Assembly: GCA_017535945.1 (NCBI GenBank)
Contig: JAFXTJ010000032.1
Coordinates: 27,404-91,403, forward strand
DNA: 64,000 nucleotides
Source: Lachnospiraceae bacterium
GTDB taxonomy: Bacteria; Bacillota; Clostridia; Lachnospirales; Lachnospiraceae
Reading direction: 5' to 3'
Shown here: positions 8,661 to 19,121 of the stretch, piece after piece
Numbering within the stretch: the first letter of the stretch is position 1
Layout of the letters: every line of letters starts with the position of its first letter
The notes under the pieces: generated by a model
The model's database searches: none
Seen by the model: the letters and a program-made list of their open reading frames with translations, nothing else
What the model was told of the DNA's origin: nothing
Program-made: the position numbers and the translations under genes

Positions 8661-10214
8661 TTATCCGAATTCCACTTCACTCTTGCGCTCCGGGATCCGT
8701 CCGTAGATGGCTGTCAGCCGGTGCATCCGTGCCGCAAGTTCTTTGGTCAGCGCATCACCGCGCATCCGCCAGGTCCAGTTGCCGCCCAGTGTCGACGGAT
8801 GGTTGACCCGCGCCTCATGCCCCAGGAGCAGCCAGTCCTGCATGGGGATCACCGCCGTATCGGCGACACTCGCGTAGGCCGCACGGATCAGGCTGTCCGT
8901 CCCCTTCTCCGGATCCTCTCCGGCAAGTCCCAGATACTCGCAGGCAAAAGCGCGGTCCGCCGCGGGGATCTCCGTGAACCAGCTGCAGGTCGTGTCATTA
9001 TCATGTGTCCCGGTGTAGACCACGCAGTTGCGCGGGTAATTGTGCGGCAGATAATCGCTCTCTTCCCTGGAGTCAAAGGCGAACTGCAGGACCTTCATCC
9101 CTGGATATCCGGTATCGGCGACCAGCTGCAGGACCTCCGGCGTCAGAAAGCCCAGATCCTCCGCGATCACCGGCACATCGCCGAGTTTTTCCCGCAATGT
9201 CTCAAAGAATGCCCGGCCCGGACCTTTCTCCCAATGCCCGAACTCCGCGGTCTCATGACCGTACGGAATGGAATAATAGGACTCAAAACCGCGGAAATGA
9301 TCGATCCTGAGGACATCGCACAGGCCGAAGGCGTGACCGAGACGCTGCATCCACCAGGCATAGCCCGTCCGCGCGTGCTCGTCCCAGCGGTAAAGCGGAT
9401 TGCCCCACAGCTGGCCTGTTGCGGAAAAGGCATCCGGCGGGCAGCCTGCCACGGCGCGCGGGACACATTCCGCGTCAAGCAGGAACAGCTCCGGATGAGA
9501 CCAGACATCGGAGGAATCCGGCGCCACATAGATCGGGATATCGCCGATGATCCGGATCCCCGCGTCATTGGCGTATTTCTTGAACCGTCTGTACTGAACA
9601 TCAAAGAGATACTGCAGAAACGCGTGAAAATCAACTTCATCCGACAGCGCCCGGCGCATATCGGCCAGCGCTCCGGCATTGCGCATCCTGAGCGGCTTGT
9701 CCCACTCCAGGAAGCTCTTTCCGCCGAAATGCGTCTTTAATGCGATGAAGAGGGAATAATCCTCAAGCCAGAACGCGTTGTCCCGGGAGAAGCTGCGATA
9801 CGCATCCGCTGTGTAGACCGTGCTGCGCACCGATCCCGACCGGAAACGGTCATACGCCGCATGCAGAAGGCGGTATCTCGTCTCATAGATCCGCGCATAA
9901 TCGACCGGCTCTCCCTCCGGCATCTCATAAGGCGCCGCCTCTGCCGCCGTGAGGAGACCCTCCTCGATCAGAGAGTCGATATCGATGAAATACGGATTGC
10001 CCGCGTAGGTGGAGAAGGACTGGTAAGGACTGTCCCCGTAACTCGTAGGCCCCATCGGGAGCACCTGCCAGTAACTCTGGCCGGCCCCGGCGAGGAAATC
10101 CACAAACCGGTAGGCCTCGCGGGAAAACGCGCCGATGCCGTATCTGCCGGGAAGCGAAAACACCGGCAGGAGCACGCCTGCCGCGCGTGTCAGTTTTGAC
10201 GATCCTCCCGCCAT
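8661..10214 (-). CDS. malQ: 4-alpha-glucanotransferase (amylomaltase)
   Basis: MalQ (GH77) transfers alpha-1,4-glucan segments between maltodextrins in the cytosol and is needed for maltose or glycogen use. From the ATG at 10214 the protein has 517 residues, normal for the family. The catalytic regions are present: RIDHFRG with the nucleophile Asp, VIAEDLG with the acid/base Glu, and TGTHDNDT with the transition-state Asp. The ATG at 10214 has AAGGG 5 bases upstream and is preferred over a GTG five codons earlier. The start lies inside the end of the PfkB-like gene (25-base overlap), so the two are probably coupled. No glycogen phosphorylase or malto-oligosaccharide transporter gene lies nearby. 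Confidence 0.96.
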   Translation of the reverse strand: MAGGSSKLTRAAGVLLPVFSLPGRYGIGAFSREAYRFVDFLAGAGQSYWQVLPMGPTSYGDSPYQSFSTYAGNPYFIDIDSLIEEGLLTAAEAAPYEMPEGEPVDYARIYETRYRLLHAAYDRFRSGSVRSTVYTADAYRSFSRDNAFWLEDYSLFIALKTHFGGKSFLEWDKPLRMRNAGALADMRRALSDEVDFHAFLQYLFDVQYRRFKKYANDAGIRIIGDIPIYVAPDSSDVWSHPELFLLDAECVPRAVAGCPPDAFSATGQLWGNPLYRWDEHARTGYAWWMQRLGHAFGLCDVLRIDHFRGFESYYSIPYGHETAEFGHWEKGPGRAFFETLREKLGDVPVIAEDLGFLTPEVLQLVADTGYPGMKVLQFAFDSREESDYLPHNYPRNCVVYTGTHDNDTTCSWFTEIPAADRAFACEYLGLAGEDPEKGTDSLIRAAYASVADTAVIPMQDWLLLGHEARVNHPSTLGGNWTWRMRGDALTKELAARMHRLTAIYGRIPERKSEVEFG

Positions 10215-11116
10215 ATGATCCCTTTCCACTGATCGAGCTGCTCCGTGGTCATGAATCCCATCGATGTCCCCATATAGCCGATCTTGTACGAAGCAAATAA
10301 CAGCGCCATCTTGATCGCGTTGACGGAGTCCCCGTCCTCCGCATAGTAATGGAGGAAGCAGGAATACAGGGCATTTCCCGCGCCGACGGCATTGACGATC
10401 TCGTTGATGCTCACGGTGTTGTAATGAGCATTGAGGCGCATCTTGCGGTCGTAGAGGATGAGTCCCTTGCTGCCCTGTCCGAGGATGATGACATCCGTCC
10501 CGTACTTCTCCCCGATCTGCTGCACAAATTCAAAAGGATCGCGGTCCTTGATGTCGTCGTCGCTGAAGTAGAGGACATTGGCCGCCTTGAGGAAGTCCGC
10601 GCTGTAGAGCTCGGTGCGTTCCGAGAAATTGCGGATGTTGACGGCGATCTTCTTGTTGTGCCGCACCGCCTCTTCGAGGATCGGCCGGCAGAAATTGGCG
10701 TTGGCCAGTACCGCGAAATCACACTGGGGCACCAGTTTATCGATGGTCTCACGGTCGTATACGCTGTCACGGATATCCTTGATATCCTCGTAGATCTGCT
10801 CCGTGCGGTTCTCGTCCACCATGATCACGGCGAGCGGCGTATCGCCCTTGGTCCGCTGTACATAATTGGTGGGCACCGAGATCTCATGGTGCGGCGGGTT
10901 CATCATGGAGATGTCCTGATTCTTCCCGAAGAAGGTGAGGAACATCACATCATCGCCCAGCCATTTCAGCGCCAGCGACTCGTTGTACGCATCGCCGCCG
11001 ACATCGGTGAAGATGGTATTGGGTTTGTTGATGAGGGGCTGATACTCGATCGGTACCTTATCAACCTTAACGATCGTCTCGATCTGTGTGATCCCGGCCA
11101 GTAAAAATCGATTCAT
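10190..11116 (-). CDS. PfkB-family carbohydrate kinase homologue with altered catalytic motif
   Basis: The 308-residue protein has the PfkB (ribokinase-like) fold pattern: an N-terminal MNRFLLAGITQIETIV strand with sugar-binding glycines (DVGGDAYNESLALKWLG) and a C-terminal nucleotide-binding part. The C-terminal signature reads NAVGAGNAL, where active members have DTxGAGD; the Asp of GAGD is the catalytic base and is Asn here. The base reading is GGA AAT, so this is a codon difference and not a translation slip. It may be an inactive or regulatory homologue, or a divergent enzyme. Start 11116 has AGGAGGG directly upstream, preferred over a longer frame. It lies 10 bases downstream of tetR. 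Confidence 0.85.
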   Translation of the reverse strand: MNRFLLAGITQIETIVKVDKVPIEYQPLINKPNTIFTDVGGDAYNESLALKWLGDDVMFLTFFGKNQDISMMNPPHHEISVPTNYVQRTKGDTPLAVIMVDENRTEQIYEDIKDIRDSVYDRETIDKLVPQCDFAVLANANFCRPILEEAVRHNKKIAVNIRNFSERTELYSADFLKAANVLYFSDDDIKDRDPFEFVQQIGEKYGTDVIILGQGSKGLILYDRKMRLNAHYNTVSINEIVNAVGAGNALYSCFLHYYAEDGDSVNAIKMALLFASYKIGYMGTSMGFMTTEQLDQWKGIIWREDRQN

Positions 11117-11126
11117 AGTCCCTCCT

Positions 11127-11774
11127 TTACATGTTGTCAACCGCCGGTCCCATCACCGGCATGTCTGTGTCCGTCATAGTGCAAAATCTCCGCATCATAT
11201 CCAGATACGGCATACAGGCCTCCTCATATGCCGCCGCATAGCCCTCCTCCAGCCGGAGTGATTCGGCCAGGAGCGAACGGAAGGCACCGGTCAGCAGCCT
11301 GTCGATCATCCGGATATCCGTCCCGGGCCGAAACGCGGATATGTCCGCGCGCGCCAGGATCGCCCTGATCTGCTCCGCGTGCGCGGCGATCTGCGCCCCC
11401 GTGGCTTCCGCTGCCGCCTCATCCTCCTCACTGCCTGCCCGGTCAAGGAACAGGATCAGATACGGATAACTCTTCATACACTCGGCCTGCGCCCGGACGA
11501 TCTGTCCCAGCAGGACGAAATAATCCGTCTCCTCCCTGCCGATGCAGGTGGAAAGTTCGAGCTGTTCATATTTTGCCGCGTAATCGTAGAGGAAGGTGTA
11601 CAGACCCAGCTTGGAGGTGAAATAGTGGAAGAGCAGGCCTTTGCTGATCCCCGCTTCCCGGACGATGTCATCCGTACTCGCGTGGGTGTAGCCCGCATTC
11701 GCAAAGATCTTGAGCGATGCATTGATCATGCGGTCCTGCTTTTCCTTCTTCAGATCAAAGAATTTCTCGTTCAA
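11127..11774 (-). CDS. TetR-family transcriptional regulator
   Basis: This 215-residue protein has the TetR helix-turn-helix at about residues 10-60, including ASTDDIVREAGISKGLLFHY, which matches the family's recognition region closely, and a variable all-helical ligand-binding domain behind it. Such proteins bind as dimers to short palindromes and release DNA when a small molecule binds. It is the first gene of a five-gene minus-strand operon (tetR, PfkB-like kinase, malQ, DJ-1, CYTH). A 15-base perfect inverted repeat lies 35 bases before its ATG, so autoregulation is likely. The inducer is unknown; the operon suggests a sugar or sugar phosphate. Confidence 0.92.
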   Translation of the reverse strand: MNEKFFDLKKEKQDRMINASLKIFANAGYTHASTDDIVREAGISKGLLFHYFTSKLGLYTFLYDYAAKYEQLELSTCIGREETDYFVLLGQIVRAQAECMKSYPYLILFLDRAGSEEDEAAAEATGAQIAAHAEQIRAILARADISAFRPGTDIRMIDRLLTGAFRSLLAESLRLEEGYAAAYEEACMPYLDMMRRFCTMTDTDMPVMGPAVDNM

Positions 11775-11809
11775 GGTTCCCCTCCTTTCGGAAGCGGACG
11801 GTCACGGAT

Positions 11810-11824
11810 TGACCCGATGGGTCA
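11810..11824. promoter_or_regulatory. Probable TetR operator
   Basis: The sequence TGACCC-GAT-GGGTCA is a perfect inverted repeat of two 6-base arms around 3 bases. It starts 6 bases downstream of the -10 box of the tetR promoter, covering the expected transcription start, and lies between tetR and the divergent gene at 11962. A TetR dimer bound here would block transcription. Assignment to this regulator is inferred from position and symmetry. Confidence 0.6.
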
Positions 11825-11830
11825 TACTTT

Positions 11831-11859
11831 ATGATAGCACACTTGCATTTCTTTGGAAA
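11831..11859 (-). promoter_or_regulatory. Promoter of the tetR operon
   Basis: On the minus strand TTTCCA (11854-11859) and TATCAT (11831-11836) are 17 bases apart. The -10 has one mismatch to TATAAT; the -35 has two. The palindrome at 11810-11824 lies over the predicted start point. Confidence 0.6.
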
Positions 11860-11961
11860 GATACTCTTTCCCTCTTTTTTTTCCGTGAAAAATGCGGTAT
11901 GATGGTTAGCGTGGATGCCGTTCCGTCTGACGGACGGCGCGTTATGAGTAAGGAGGGTATC

Positions 11962-12261
11962 ATGGCAAAGAGCGGCTTCGGCAAGTTTCTCGCGGTATGC
12001 ACGGTTGCGGCAGCGGCGGCGGCCGGTGTGTATTACTACCTGAGCAAGAACAACCCGGCATTCATCGATGATTACGATGATGACTTTGATGATGATTTCG
12101 ACGATTTCGACGAAACGGACAAGACCGACTCCCGCAACTACGTCGATCTCGAGCGGGATGACTCCCTGGACCGCGAAGAGGAGGAGCCGGAGGACGAGGC
12201 TCCCGCTGCGGATGAGGACAAAGAGGACGATAACACCTTCCACGTGTCGGAAGACAGCTGA
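11962..12261 (+). CDS. Small anchored acidic protein of unknown function
   Basis: The start at 11962 (MAKSGFGKFL) has AGGAGGGT upstream at 5-base spacing and is clearly better than upstream in-frame starts. The 99-residue protein has a short Ala-rich hydrophobic segment (about residues 8-25, ending VYYYLSKN) that could be a membrane anchor, then about 65 residues that are mostly Asp and Glu, including repeated DDFDD units. No catalytic motif is visible. Acidic tails of this kind may bind cations or basic proteins, but I assign no function. A weak -10 (TATGAT at 11898-11903) precedes it, and an intrinsic terminator follows 33 bases after the stop. Confidence 0.8.
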   Translation: MAKSGFGKFLAVCTVAAAAAAGVYYYLSKNNPAFIDDYDDDFDDDFDDFDETDKTDSRNYVDLERDDSLDREEEEPEDEAPAADEDKEDDNTFHVSEDS

Positions 12262-12293
12262 CACTGCGTTTACTGCCGGTAACGGAGCATAAG

Positions 12294-12323
12294 AAAACGC
12301 GGACCCGCGGGTCCGCGTTTTTT
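12294..12323. terminator. Bidirectional intrinsic terminator
   Basis: A 28-base perfect palindrome with arms AAAACGCGGACCCG and CGGGTCCGCGTTTT forms a GC-rich hairpin flanked by A residues on one side and a run of six T on the other. It lies between the convergent genes ending at 12261 (plus) and 12345 (minus) and can serve both. Confidence 0.92.
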
Positions 12324-12344
12324 ATCCGTCTGTGATTGCCTGCC

Positions 12345-13202
12345 TTATTTTGCCATGGCCTTAACGGCCGCGACGATCTCCTCCTTGAGGTCTCTGGTCT
12401 TATCCTTGATGTGGGAGCTGGCGGAATGGGACAGGAGCACGGTGCTCACCATCTTGGACGCCGTCTGATAGTCCCCCACTTCAAAAGCCAGTGCCGCCAG
12501 CAGATAGTCGGTGGTGGGTTCATCCATGCCGCACATGGGGTAACCCTCCTTCTGACGGGCCAGAACAAAGCCTTCAAACGCGTTCTTCAGAAACGCCAGC
12601 TCGATCTGCTCGTTCTCGCGCTTCGCCTCCTCATAATCGGGAGCTTCCTTGTCCAGCACATCCCTCTCGCCGCGCATGATCCAGGCCAGTTTCAGACAGA
12701 TGTAGGCCTTTTCGCTGCTCTTGGCCATCTTGGCCTTGGCATTGGCGAGCGCCAGCTGGAAGCGGAGCTTCGCATCCTCGTAGGTGTAATACTCCTCTCC
12801 CCATTTCTGCGGACGGTAATTGATGCAGATCTGCGTGCGCACGCCTTCGATCTGCATCCGGGTCGGGCTGTCGAAGAAACGCCCCAGAGCCGCGTAGCCG
12901 CAGTGCGGGCAGGCCACGACATCGTATTTGACCTGATCCACAGGGGTATAGACCTGACGCAGATCGCGCTCGATGCGCAGCAGGCGGTTCTTGCCGGTCC
13001 GCACGGTCTTGTTCTTGAAATCCTCGCCGCAGACCGGGCAGGTATAGGATTTGTCAAAGAGGACATCCTTCTCCCCGAGCTGCACCACTTCCTTGATCTC
13101 CGGTGCCGCCCGCTTTACCTGCGGTTTCTCCGGCTCCGCGAACAGATCTCCCTGTGCGAGATCTCCCAGACCGAGGCTTCTGAAATCAAAAATATCCGCC
13201 AT
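12345..13202 (-). CDS. DUF2225 family protein
   Basis: The protein has 285 residues from the ATG at 13202, which has AAGGAGG upstream. Two CxxC pairs, CPVCGEDF near residue 55 and CPHCGYAALGRFF near 97, suggest a zinc-binding module; the remainder is helical and resembles a tetratricopeptide-like scaffold in its Ala/Leu spacing. This matches DUF2225, a family common in Clostridia with no established function. The gene ends the DUF6106-guaB-glnS-DUF2225 transcript, its ATG lying 4 bases past the glnS stop, just before a strong terminator. Confidence 0.85.
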   Translation of the reverse strand: MADIFDFRSLGLGDLAQGDLFAEPEKPQVKRAAPEIKEVVQLGEKDVLFDKSYTCPVCGEDFKNKTVRTGKNRLLRIERDLRQVYTPVDQVKYDVVACPHCGYAALGRFFDSPTRMQIEGVRTQICINYRPQKWGEEYYTYEDAKLRFQLALANAKAKMAKSSEKAYICLKLAWIMRGERDVLDKEAPDYEEAKRENEQIELAFLKNAFEGFVLARQKEGYPMCGMDEPTTDYLLAALAFEVGDYQTASKMVSTVLLSHSASSHIKDKTRDLKEEIVAAVKAMAK

Positions 13203-13206
13203 GTCC

Positions 13207-14907
13207 TCAACCCTCCTTAGGCAGTACAAATGAACTCTTTAATGATACGATGCGGTTGAACACCGGCGCCCCCGGTGCGGAATCCTTAAGATCCGCACAG
13301 AAAAAGCCGCTGCGCACAAACTGGAACCGCTCCTCCGGCTGCGCGCCGGCAAGTGCGGGCTCGACACGCGCATCGTTTATTACTTCGACCGAATGGGGAT
13401 TCAGATTGAGCGAACCGTCTTCCTTGTTGTAAACGCCCTTTTCCTCATCGATGATATTCTCATACAGCCGGACCGTACAGGTCGCCGACTGCGCCGCACT
13501 CACCCAGTGGATCGTGCCCTTGACCTTGCGCCCGTCCGGGGATTCCCCGCCGCGCGATTCCGGGTCGTAGGTGCAGTGCACCGCGGTGATCTCCCCGTTC
13601 TCATCCTTGTCCACGCCGGTGCAGCGGACGAAGTAGGCATTCATGAGACGGACCTCGTTGCCGGGGAAGAGGCGGAAATACTTCTTCGGCGGCTCCTCCA
13701 TGAAGTCGTCCCGCTCGATATACAGTTCTCCGGAGAAAGGCACCTTGCGCTTCCCCATCTCGGGAACATCCTTGTTATTCTCGATCTCCAGCTCCTCCGT
13801 CTGTCCGGCCGGATAATTGTCGATCACAAGCTTTAAGGGATGCAGGATCGCCATCATGCGCGGCGCCGTCTCCTTTAAATCCTCGCGGATACAGTACTCC
13901 AGCATGGCGTCATCGGTGACGGAATTGGCCTTGCTCACGCCGCACAGCTCCACGAACCGGCGGATCGACGCCGGCGTATAGCCCCTGCGCCGCAGAGAGG
14001 CGATCGTCACCAGACGGGGATCGTCCCAGCCGTCCACGATGCCGTCCTCCACGAGCTTCTTGATATAGCGCTTGCCCGTCACCACATTGTTGAGGAAGAG
14101 CTTGGCGAATTCGATCTGGCGGGGCGGATGCACAAACTCGCATTCCCTGACCACCCACTCGTACAGCGGTCTGTGGTCCTCAAACTCCAGCGTGCAGATA
14201 CTGTGCGTCACACCTTCAAAGGCATCCTCCAGCGGATGCGCGAAATCATACATCGGATAGATGCACCAGGTATCGCCGGTGCGCGCGTGCGGAATATGGG
14301 CCACGCGGTACAGGATGGGATCCCGCATGTTCATATTGGGAGAGGCCATGTCGATCCTGGCACGCAGAGTCATCGCGCCGTCCTCCACGGCACCGCTCTT
14401 CATCTCCTCAAACATGCGCAGATTCTCCTCGATGCTGCGCCCCCTGCCGGGATCCTCGCTGCCGGGCTCCGTGAGCGTCCCGCGGGTCTCCCGGATCTCA
14501 TCGGCCGTCAGCGTGGAGATATAGGCCTTGCCCTTTTTGATGAGTTTCACGGCCTCTTCATACATACGGCCGAAATAGTCCGAGGCGTAAAAGAGACGGT
14601 CCTCGTAATCCGCGCCGAGCCACTGCACATCCCGGATGATGGAGTCCATGAACTCGCTTTTCTCCTTGGTGGGATTGGTGTCGTCAAAGCGCATGTTGAA
14701 CTTCCCGCCGTATTCCTGCGCCAGGCCGTAATTGAGCAGAATGCTCTTGGCATGGCCGATGTGCAGGAAGCCGTTGGGCTCCGGCGGAAAGCGGGTGCAT
14801 ACCGTATCGTAGACACCTTCCCGCAGATCCTTGTCGATGGCCATCTCGATGAAATTGCGCGAGGAGCCGGATTTATCCCCTGTCTGCTCCTTATCGATCT
14901 CTTCCAT
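13207..14907 (-). CDS. glnS: Glutaminyl-tRNA synthetase
   Basis: GlnRS charges tRNA-Gln directly with glutamine. Many Firmicutes lack it and use GatCAB amidation instead, but it is found in a number of Lachnospiraceae. The 566 residues match the family length. The class I signature is at about residues 38-57 ([19 protein letters not shown] box) and the second catalytic loop is represented by [11 protein letters not shown] near 270. The C-terminal anticodon-binding beta-barrels are complete. The ATG at 14907 has AAGGAAAG upstream. No T-box leader is present; the gap to guaB is only 35 bases. Confidence 0.97.
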   Translation of the reverse strand: MEEIDKEQTGDKSGSSRNFIEMAIDKDLREGVYDTVCTRFPPEPNGFLHIGHAKSILLNYGLAQEYGGKFNMRFDDTNPTKEKSEFMDSIIRDVQWLGADYEDRLFYASDYFGRMYEEAVKLIKKGKAYISTLTADEIRETRGTLTEPGSEDPGRGRSIEENLRMFEEMKSGAVEDGAMTLRARIDMASPNMNMRDPILYRVAHIPHARTGDTWCIYPMYDFAHPLEDAFEGVTHSICTLEFEDHRPLYEWVVRECEFVHPPRQIEFAKLFLNNVVTGKRYIKKLVEDGIVDGWDDPRLVTIASLRRRGYTPASIRRFVELCGVSKANSVTDDAMLEYCIREDLKETAPRMMAILHPLKLVIDNYPAGQTEELEIENNKDVPEMGKRKVPFSGELYIERDDFMEEPPKKYFRLFPGNEVRLMNAYFVRCTGVDKDENGEITAVHCTYDPESRGGESPDGRKVKGTIHWVSAAQSATCTVRLYENIIDEEKGVYNKEDGSLNLNPHSVEVINDARVEPALAGAQPEERFQFVRSGFFCADLKDSAPGAPVFNRIVSLKSSFVLPKEG

Positions 14908-14942
14908 GTCTTTCCTTTCCTCTTGCCTGTTTCAGGGATGCG

Positions 14943-16415
<1,473 letters not shown>

Positions 16416-16916
16416 TTAATCCGTAAACACCTTACCCGGAGCGACCGTCCTGATCGCCCGCACGAGATTCTCGCTGGGCTCCAGGATCAGACGCTTGCCG
16501 CCTTCAATGATCATCACATAACGCGGATCGGGTTCCCCCGGGCCGCCCGAATAATCGAGTGTTTCAAGCTGTCTGCCCGCCAGGCCGTCCAGACGGTGCG
16601 AACCGATCGGGGCGAACAGCTCCATCTCGGAGATCTTGTAATCCGCGACATGCTTCCGGCTCGTCTTGTTAAAGATCCGGTCAACGGTCAGTTCTTTTTC
16701 CACATAGGTGTATTCGTATTCCACCGAGGAACGCAGTCCGAAAAACCAGATGCCGACACCGGCGGCGATCACGATGATAAAGGCGATCAGATTGGAAAAG
16801 AGCAGTGCGATCAGCAGGAAACCGATCAGGAGCATAATGGAAAGGATCTGAAGGAAGCGCATGACGGTGACGGTCCTGGGCCTCGTCATACACTCCACAT
16901 ATGCATTCACGTCCAT
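16416..16916 (-). CDS. DUF6106 family membrane protein
   Basis: From the ATG at 16916 (MDVNAYVECM), which has GGGGAGG 7 bases upstream, the protein has 166 residues. A pair of hydrophobic segments between about 18 and 62 form two transmembrane helices, followed by a soluble domain with VEYEYTYVEKELTVDRIF and FAPIGSHRLDG. This pattern is that of DUF6106, uncharacterised proteins found in Lachnospiraceae. It is the first gene of a transcript leading into guaB, glnS and DUF2225, so it is probably expressed in growing cells. Its function is unknown. Confidence 0.82.
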   Translation of the reverse strand: MDVNAYVECMTRPRTVTVMRFLQILSIMLLIGFLLIALLFSNLIAFIIVIAAGVGIWFFGLRSSVEYEYTYVEKELTVDRIFNKTSRKHVADYKISEMELFAPIGSHRLDGLAGRQLETLDYSGGPGEPDPRYVMIIEGGKRLILEPSENLVRAIRTVAPGKVFTD

Positions 16917-16920
16917 CTGC

Positions 16921-16948
16921 TTGCCTCCCCTGCTCATTATGCTATACT
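16921..16948 (+). promoter_or_regulatory. Possible promoter for the gene at 17017
   Basis: On the plus strand TTGCCT (16921-16926) and TATACT (16943-16948) are separated by 16 bases, about 70 bases before the ATG at 17017. It overlaps the leader of the divergent DUF6106 gene. Confidence 0.5.
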
Positions 16949-16965
16949 GTAAAAATATTCATTCT

Positions 16966-16994
16966 ATTGTACCTAACACACGTTTTTTTTGCAA
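16966..16994 (-). promoter_or_regulatory. Promoter of DUF6106-guaB-glnS-DUF2225
   Basis: On the minus strand TTGCAA (16989-16994) and TACAAT (16966-16971) are exactly 17 bases apart, placing transcription start near 16959 and giving a leader of about 43 bases with a good ribosome-binding site. Confidence 0.7.
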
Positions 16995-17016
16995 GACGTT
17001 AAGGAGTGAAAAGCGC

Positions 17017-17748
17017 ATGAGACTTTCCATCGAAGATCCGGCGGCGGAAAATGACGCCCCGGCGCGCACCCCGACCGATGAGGAGATGAAAAAAGACCGC
17101 AGGGCACGGCTGGCTGCCATGTCCCCGCGGGAAAAGGCCGTTTATTTCCTGGATTATTACAAATATCCCGTCCTGGGGGTGATCGCCGGCATCCTGCTGC
17201 TCGCCCTCATCGTACATGAGATCGCGGGGAACAAGCCGGACGCCTTTAACGCCGAGTTCCTCAACGCCGTGTATTGGGACAGCGGAGAGGCCGCCGCGCG
17301 GTTCGCGGACGCCGCCGGGATCGACCTGACAAAAGAGAACTGCACTTTCTCGACGGATCTCCTGACGACACAGGATAATGACAATTTCACCCAGACGGAC
17401 CTGTATACCATGGAGAAGGTCATGGTCCGCATCTCCGCGGCGGAGATCGACGTACTGGCAGCCGATGAAGCCCTCTTTATGCAATACGCGGAGGAGGGTC
17501 TCTTTATGGATCTGCGTGAGATATTCGGGGGAGAGATCCCGGAGAAATACCGGGACGCGGTGGTGACGGCAGCCGTCGTCGACGCGGACGGCAATGTGAA
17601 GGGGAACGCGCCCTGCGGCATCCGGCTGGAGGACGCGTCCTTCTTTAATGAATACAATGTCTATCCGATGGGCGGTGCCGTGATCGGCGTTCCGGCCAAT
17701 ACCAAGCGTCCGGAACGCGTCAGGGCATTTCTGGAATTCATGTACTGA
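17017..17748 (+). CDS. Membrane-anchored protein of unknown function
   Basis: The start at 17017 (MRLSIEDPAAEND) has AAGGAG upstream; the frame is open earlier but with no signal for translation. The 243 residues comprise a charged cytoplasmic N-terminus of about 45 residues with SPREKAVYFLDYYKYPVL, one transmembrane helix at about 47-68, and an outer domain of about 170 residues. The motif YFLDYYKYPVLGVI recalls single-pass proteins seen in Lachnospiraceae, but I know no assigned role. Its stop is directly followed by the stop of lysC on the other strand (shared TGATCA), with no terminator between them. Confidence 0.8.
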   Translation: MRLSIEDPAAENDAPARTPTDEEMKKDRRARLAAMSPREKAVYFLDYYKYPVLGVIAGILLLALIVHEIAGNKPDAFNAEFLNAVYWDSGEAAARFADAAGIDLTKENCTFSTDLLTTQDNDNFTQTDLYTMEKVMVRISAAEIDVLAADEALFMQYAEEGLFMDLREIFGGEIPEKYRDAVVTAAVVDADGNVKGNAPCGIRLEDASFFNEYNVYPMGGAVIGVPANTKRPERVRAFLEFMY

Positions 17749-19068
17749 TCAGATCTGTGTCTCCACAAAGATCGCGTAGATCGCCTCGATGGCGCGCTCG
17801 AAATCATCATTGTCCACGCCAATGATGACATTGAGCTCGCTGGAACCCTGGTCGATCATGCGCACATTGATCCGCGCATGCGCGAGCGCGGAGAAAATCC
17901 GTCCGGCGGTGCCGCGCGTTGATTTCATCCCGCGTCCAACGACGGCGATCAGAGCGAGACCCGATTCGATCTCCAGCACATCCGGCTTCGCCAGCCGGTA
18001 GATCCCGGAGACGACCGCCTGCTCCTTGGAGACGAATTCGTCCTCGTGGACAAAGACCGTCATCGTATCGATCCCGGAGGGGACATGCTCGATGGAGATG
18101 TCCTGATCCTCAAACGCCTGCAGGACCTTGCGCACAAAGCCCACCTCGGAGTTCATCATGTCCTTGGCGATGCTCACGCTGCAGAAGCCCTTCTTGCCGG
18201 CGATACCGGTGATCGTGTACTTCGATTTCTTCGCGGTGGATTCCACGATCCAGGTACCCTCGTCCTCCGGATCGTTGGTATTGCGGATATTGATCGGGAT
18301 CCCCTCCTTGCGCACGGGGAAGATGGAGTCCTCATGCAGCACCGAGGCGCCCATGTAGGCCAGCTCGCGCAGTTCCAGATAGGTGATGGTCTCGATCTTG
18401 CGGGGGCGCTTGATGATCCGCGGATCCGCGATGAGGAAGCCGGATACATCCGTCCAGTTCTCATAGACATCCGCATGCGCCGCACGCGCGACGATCGCGC
18501 CCGTGATATCACTGCCGCCGCGGGAAAAGGTGCGGATGCTGCCGTCGGGATTGGCCCCGTAGAAGCCCGGGATCACCGCACGCTCCGTTTCCTTAAGCCG
18601 CTCTCCCAGCACCTCATTGGTCCTGTCCGCGTCGAAGTCGCCGTTCTCCTTAAAGAAGATCACCTCCGCGGCGTCGATGAACGGGACGTCCAGATAATGT
18701 GCCATCACGATGCCGTTTAAGTACTCTCCGCGGGAAGCGGCATAGTCTCGGCCGGCTCCCGCGCCGAGTTTCTTTGCGATGACCGTAAACTCGTCTTCCA
18801 GCGAGAGGTCGATGTTCAGACCCTTGATGATATCGTCATAGCGGCCCCGGATCTCGCGGAGCACGCCGGAGAAATCCTTCCCCTCGCCGGCGAGTTCCTC
18901 GCACTGATACAGGAGGTCCGTCACCTTGGTATCCCCGGAGACGCGCTTGCCGGGCGCCGAAGGCACCACATAGCGTCTGTCGGGATCGCTCTTGATGATC
19001 TGTCCGACCTTGGCAAAATGCTCCGCATCCGCCAGGGAACTGCCGCCGAATTTTACGATCTTCTTCAT
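17749..19068 (-). CDS. lysC: Aspartate kinase
   Basis: Aspartate kinase makes aspartyl phosphate, the first step toward lysine, threonine, methionine and diaminopimelate. The start at 19068 (MKKIVKFGGSSLAD) is chosen because the KFGGSS nucleotide-binding motif must lie at the N-terminus and AGAGG precedes it. The protein has 439 residues. The kinase domain covers about 1-290 with TFSRGGSDITGA in the substrate loop, followed by two ACT regulatory domains (around GFCSVSIAKDMM and LALIAVVGRGM), the expected site of feedback inhibition. It follows hom by 53 bases in the same transcript and supplies the pathway that dapF, further right, also serves. Confidence 0.95.
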   Translation of the reverse strand: MKKIVKFGGSSLADAEHFAKVGQIIKSDPDRRYVVPSAPGKRVSGDTKVTDLLYQCEELAGEGKDFSGVLREIRGRYDDIIKGLNIDLSLEDEFTVIAKKLGAGAGRDYAASRGEYLNGIVMAHYLDVPFIDAAEVIFFKENGDFDADRTNEVLGERLKETERAVIPGFYGANPDGSIRTFSRGGSDITGAIVARAAHADVYENWTDVSGFLIADPRIIKRPRKIETITYLELRELAYMGASVLHEDSIFPVRKEGIPINIRNTNDPEDEGTWIVESTAKKSKYTITGIAGKKGFCSVSIAKDMMNSEVGFVRKVLQAFEDQDISIEHVPSGIDTMTVFVHEDEFVSKEQAVVSGIYRLAKPDVLEIESGLALIAVVGRGMKSTRGTAGRIFSALAHARINVRMIDQGSSELNVIIGVDNDDFERAIEAIYAIFVETQI

Positions 19069-19121
19069 TTTCCTCTGTCCTTTGGTCTCTCCCGTTGATC
19101 CGTCACGGATCCAGGTCTGTA

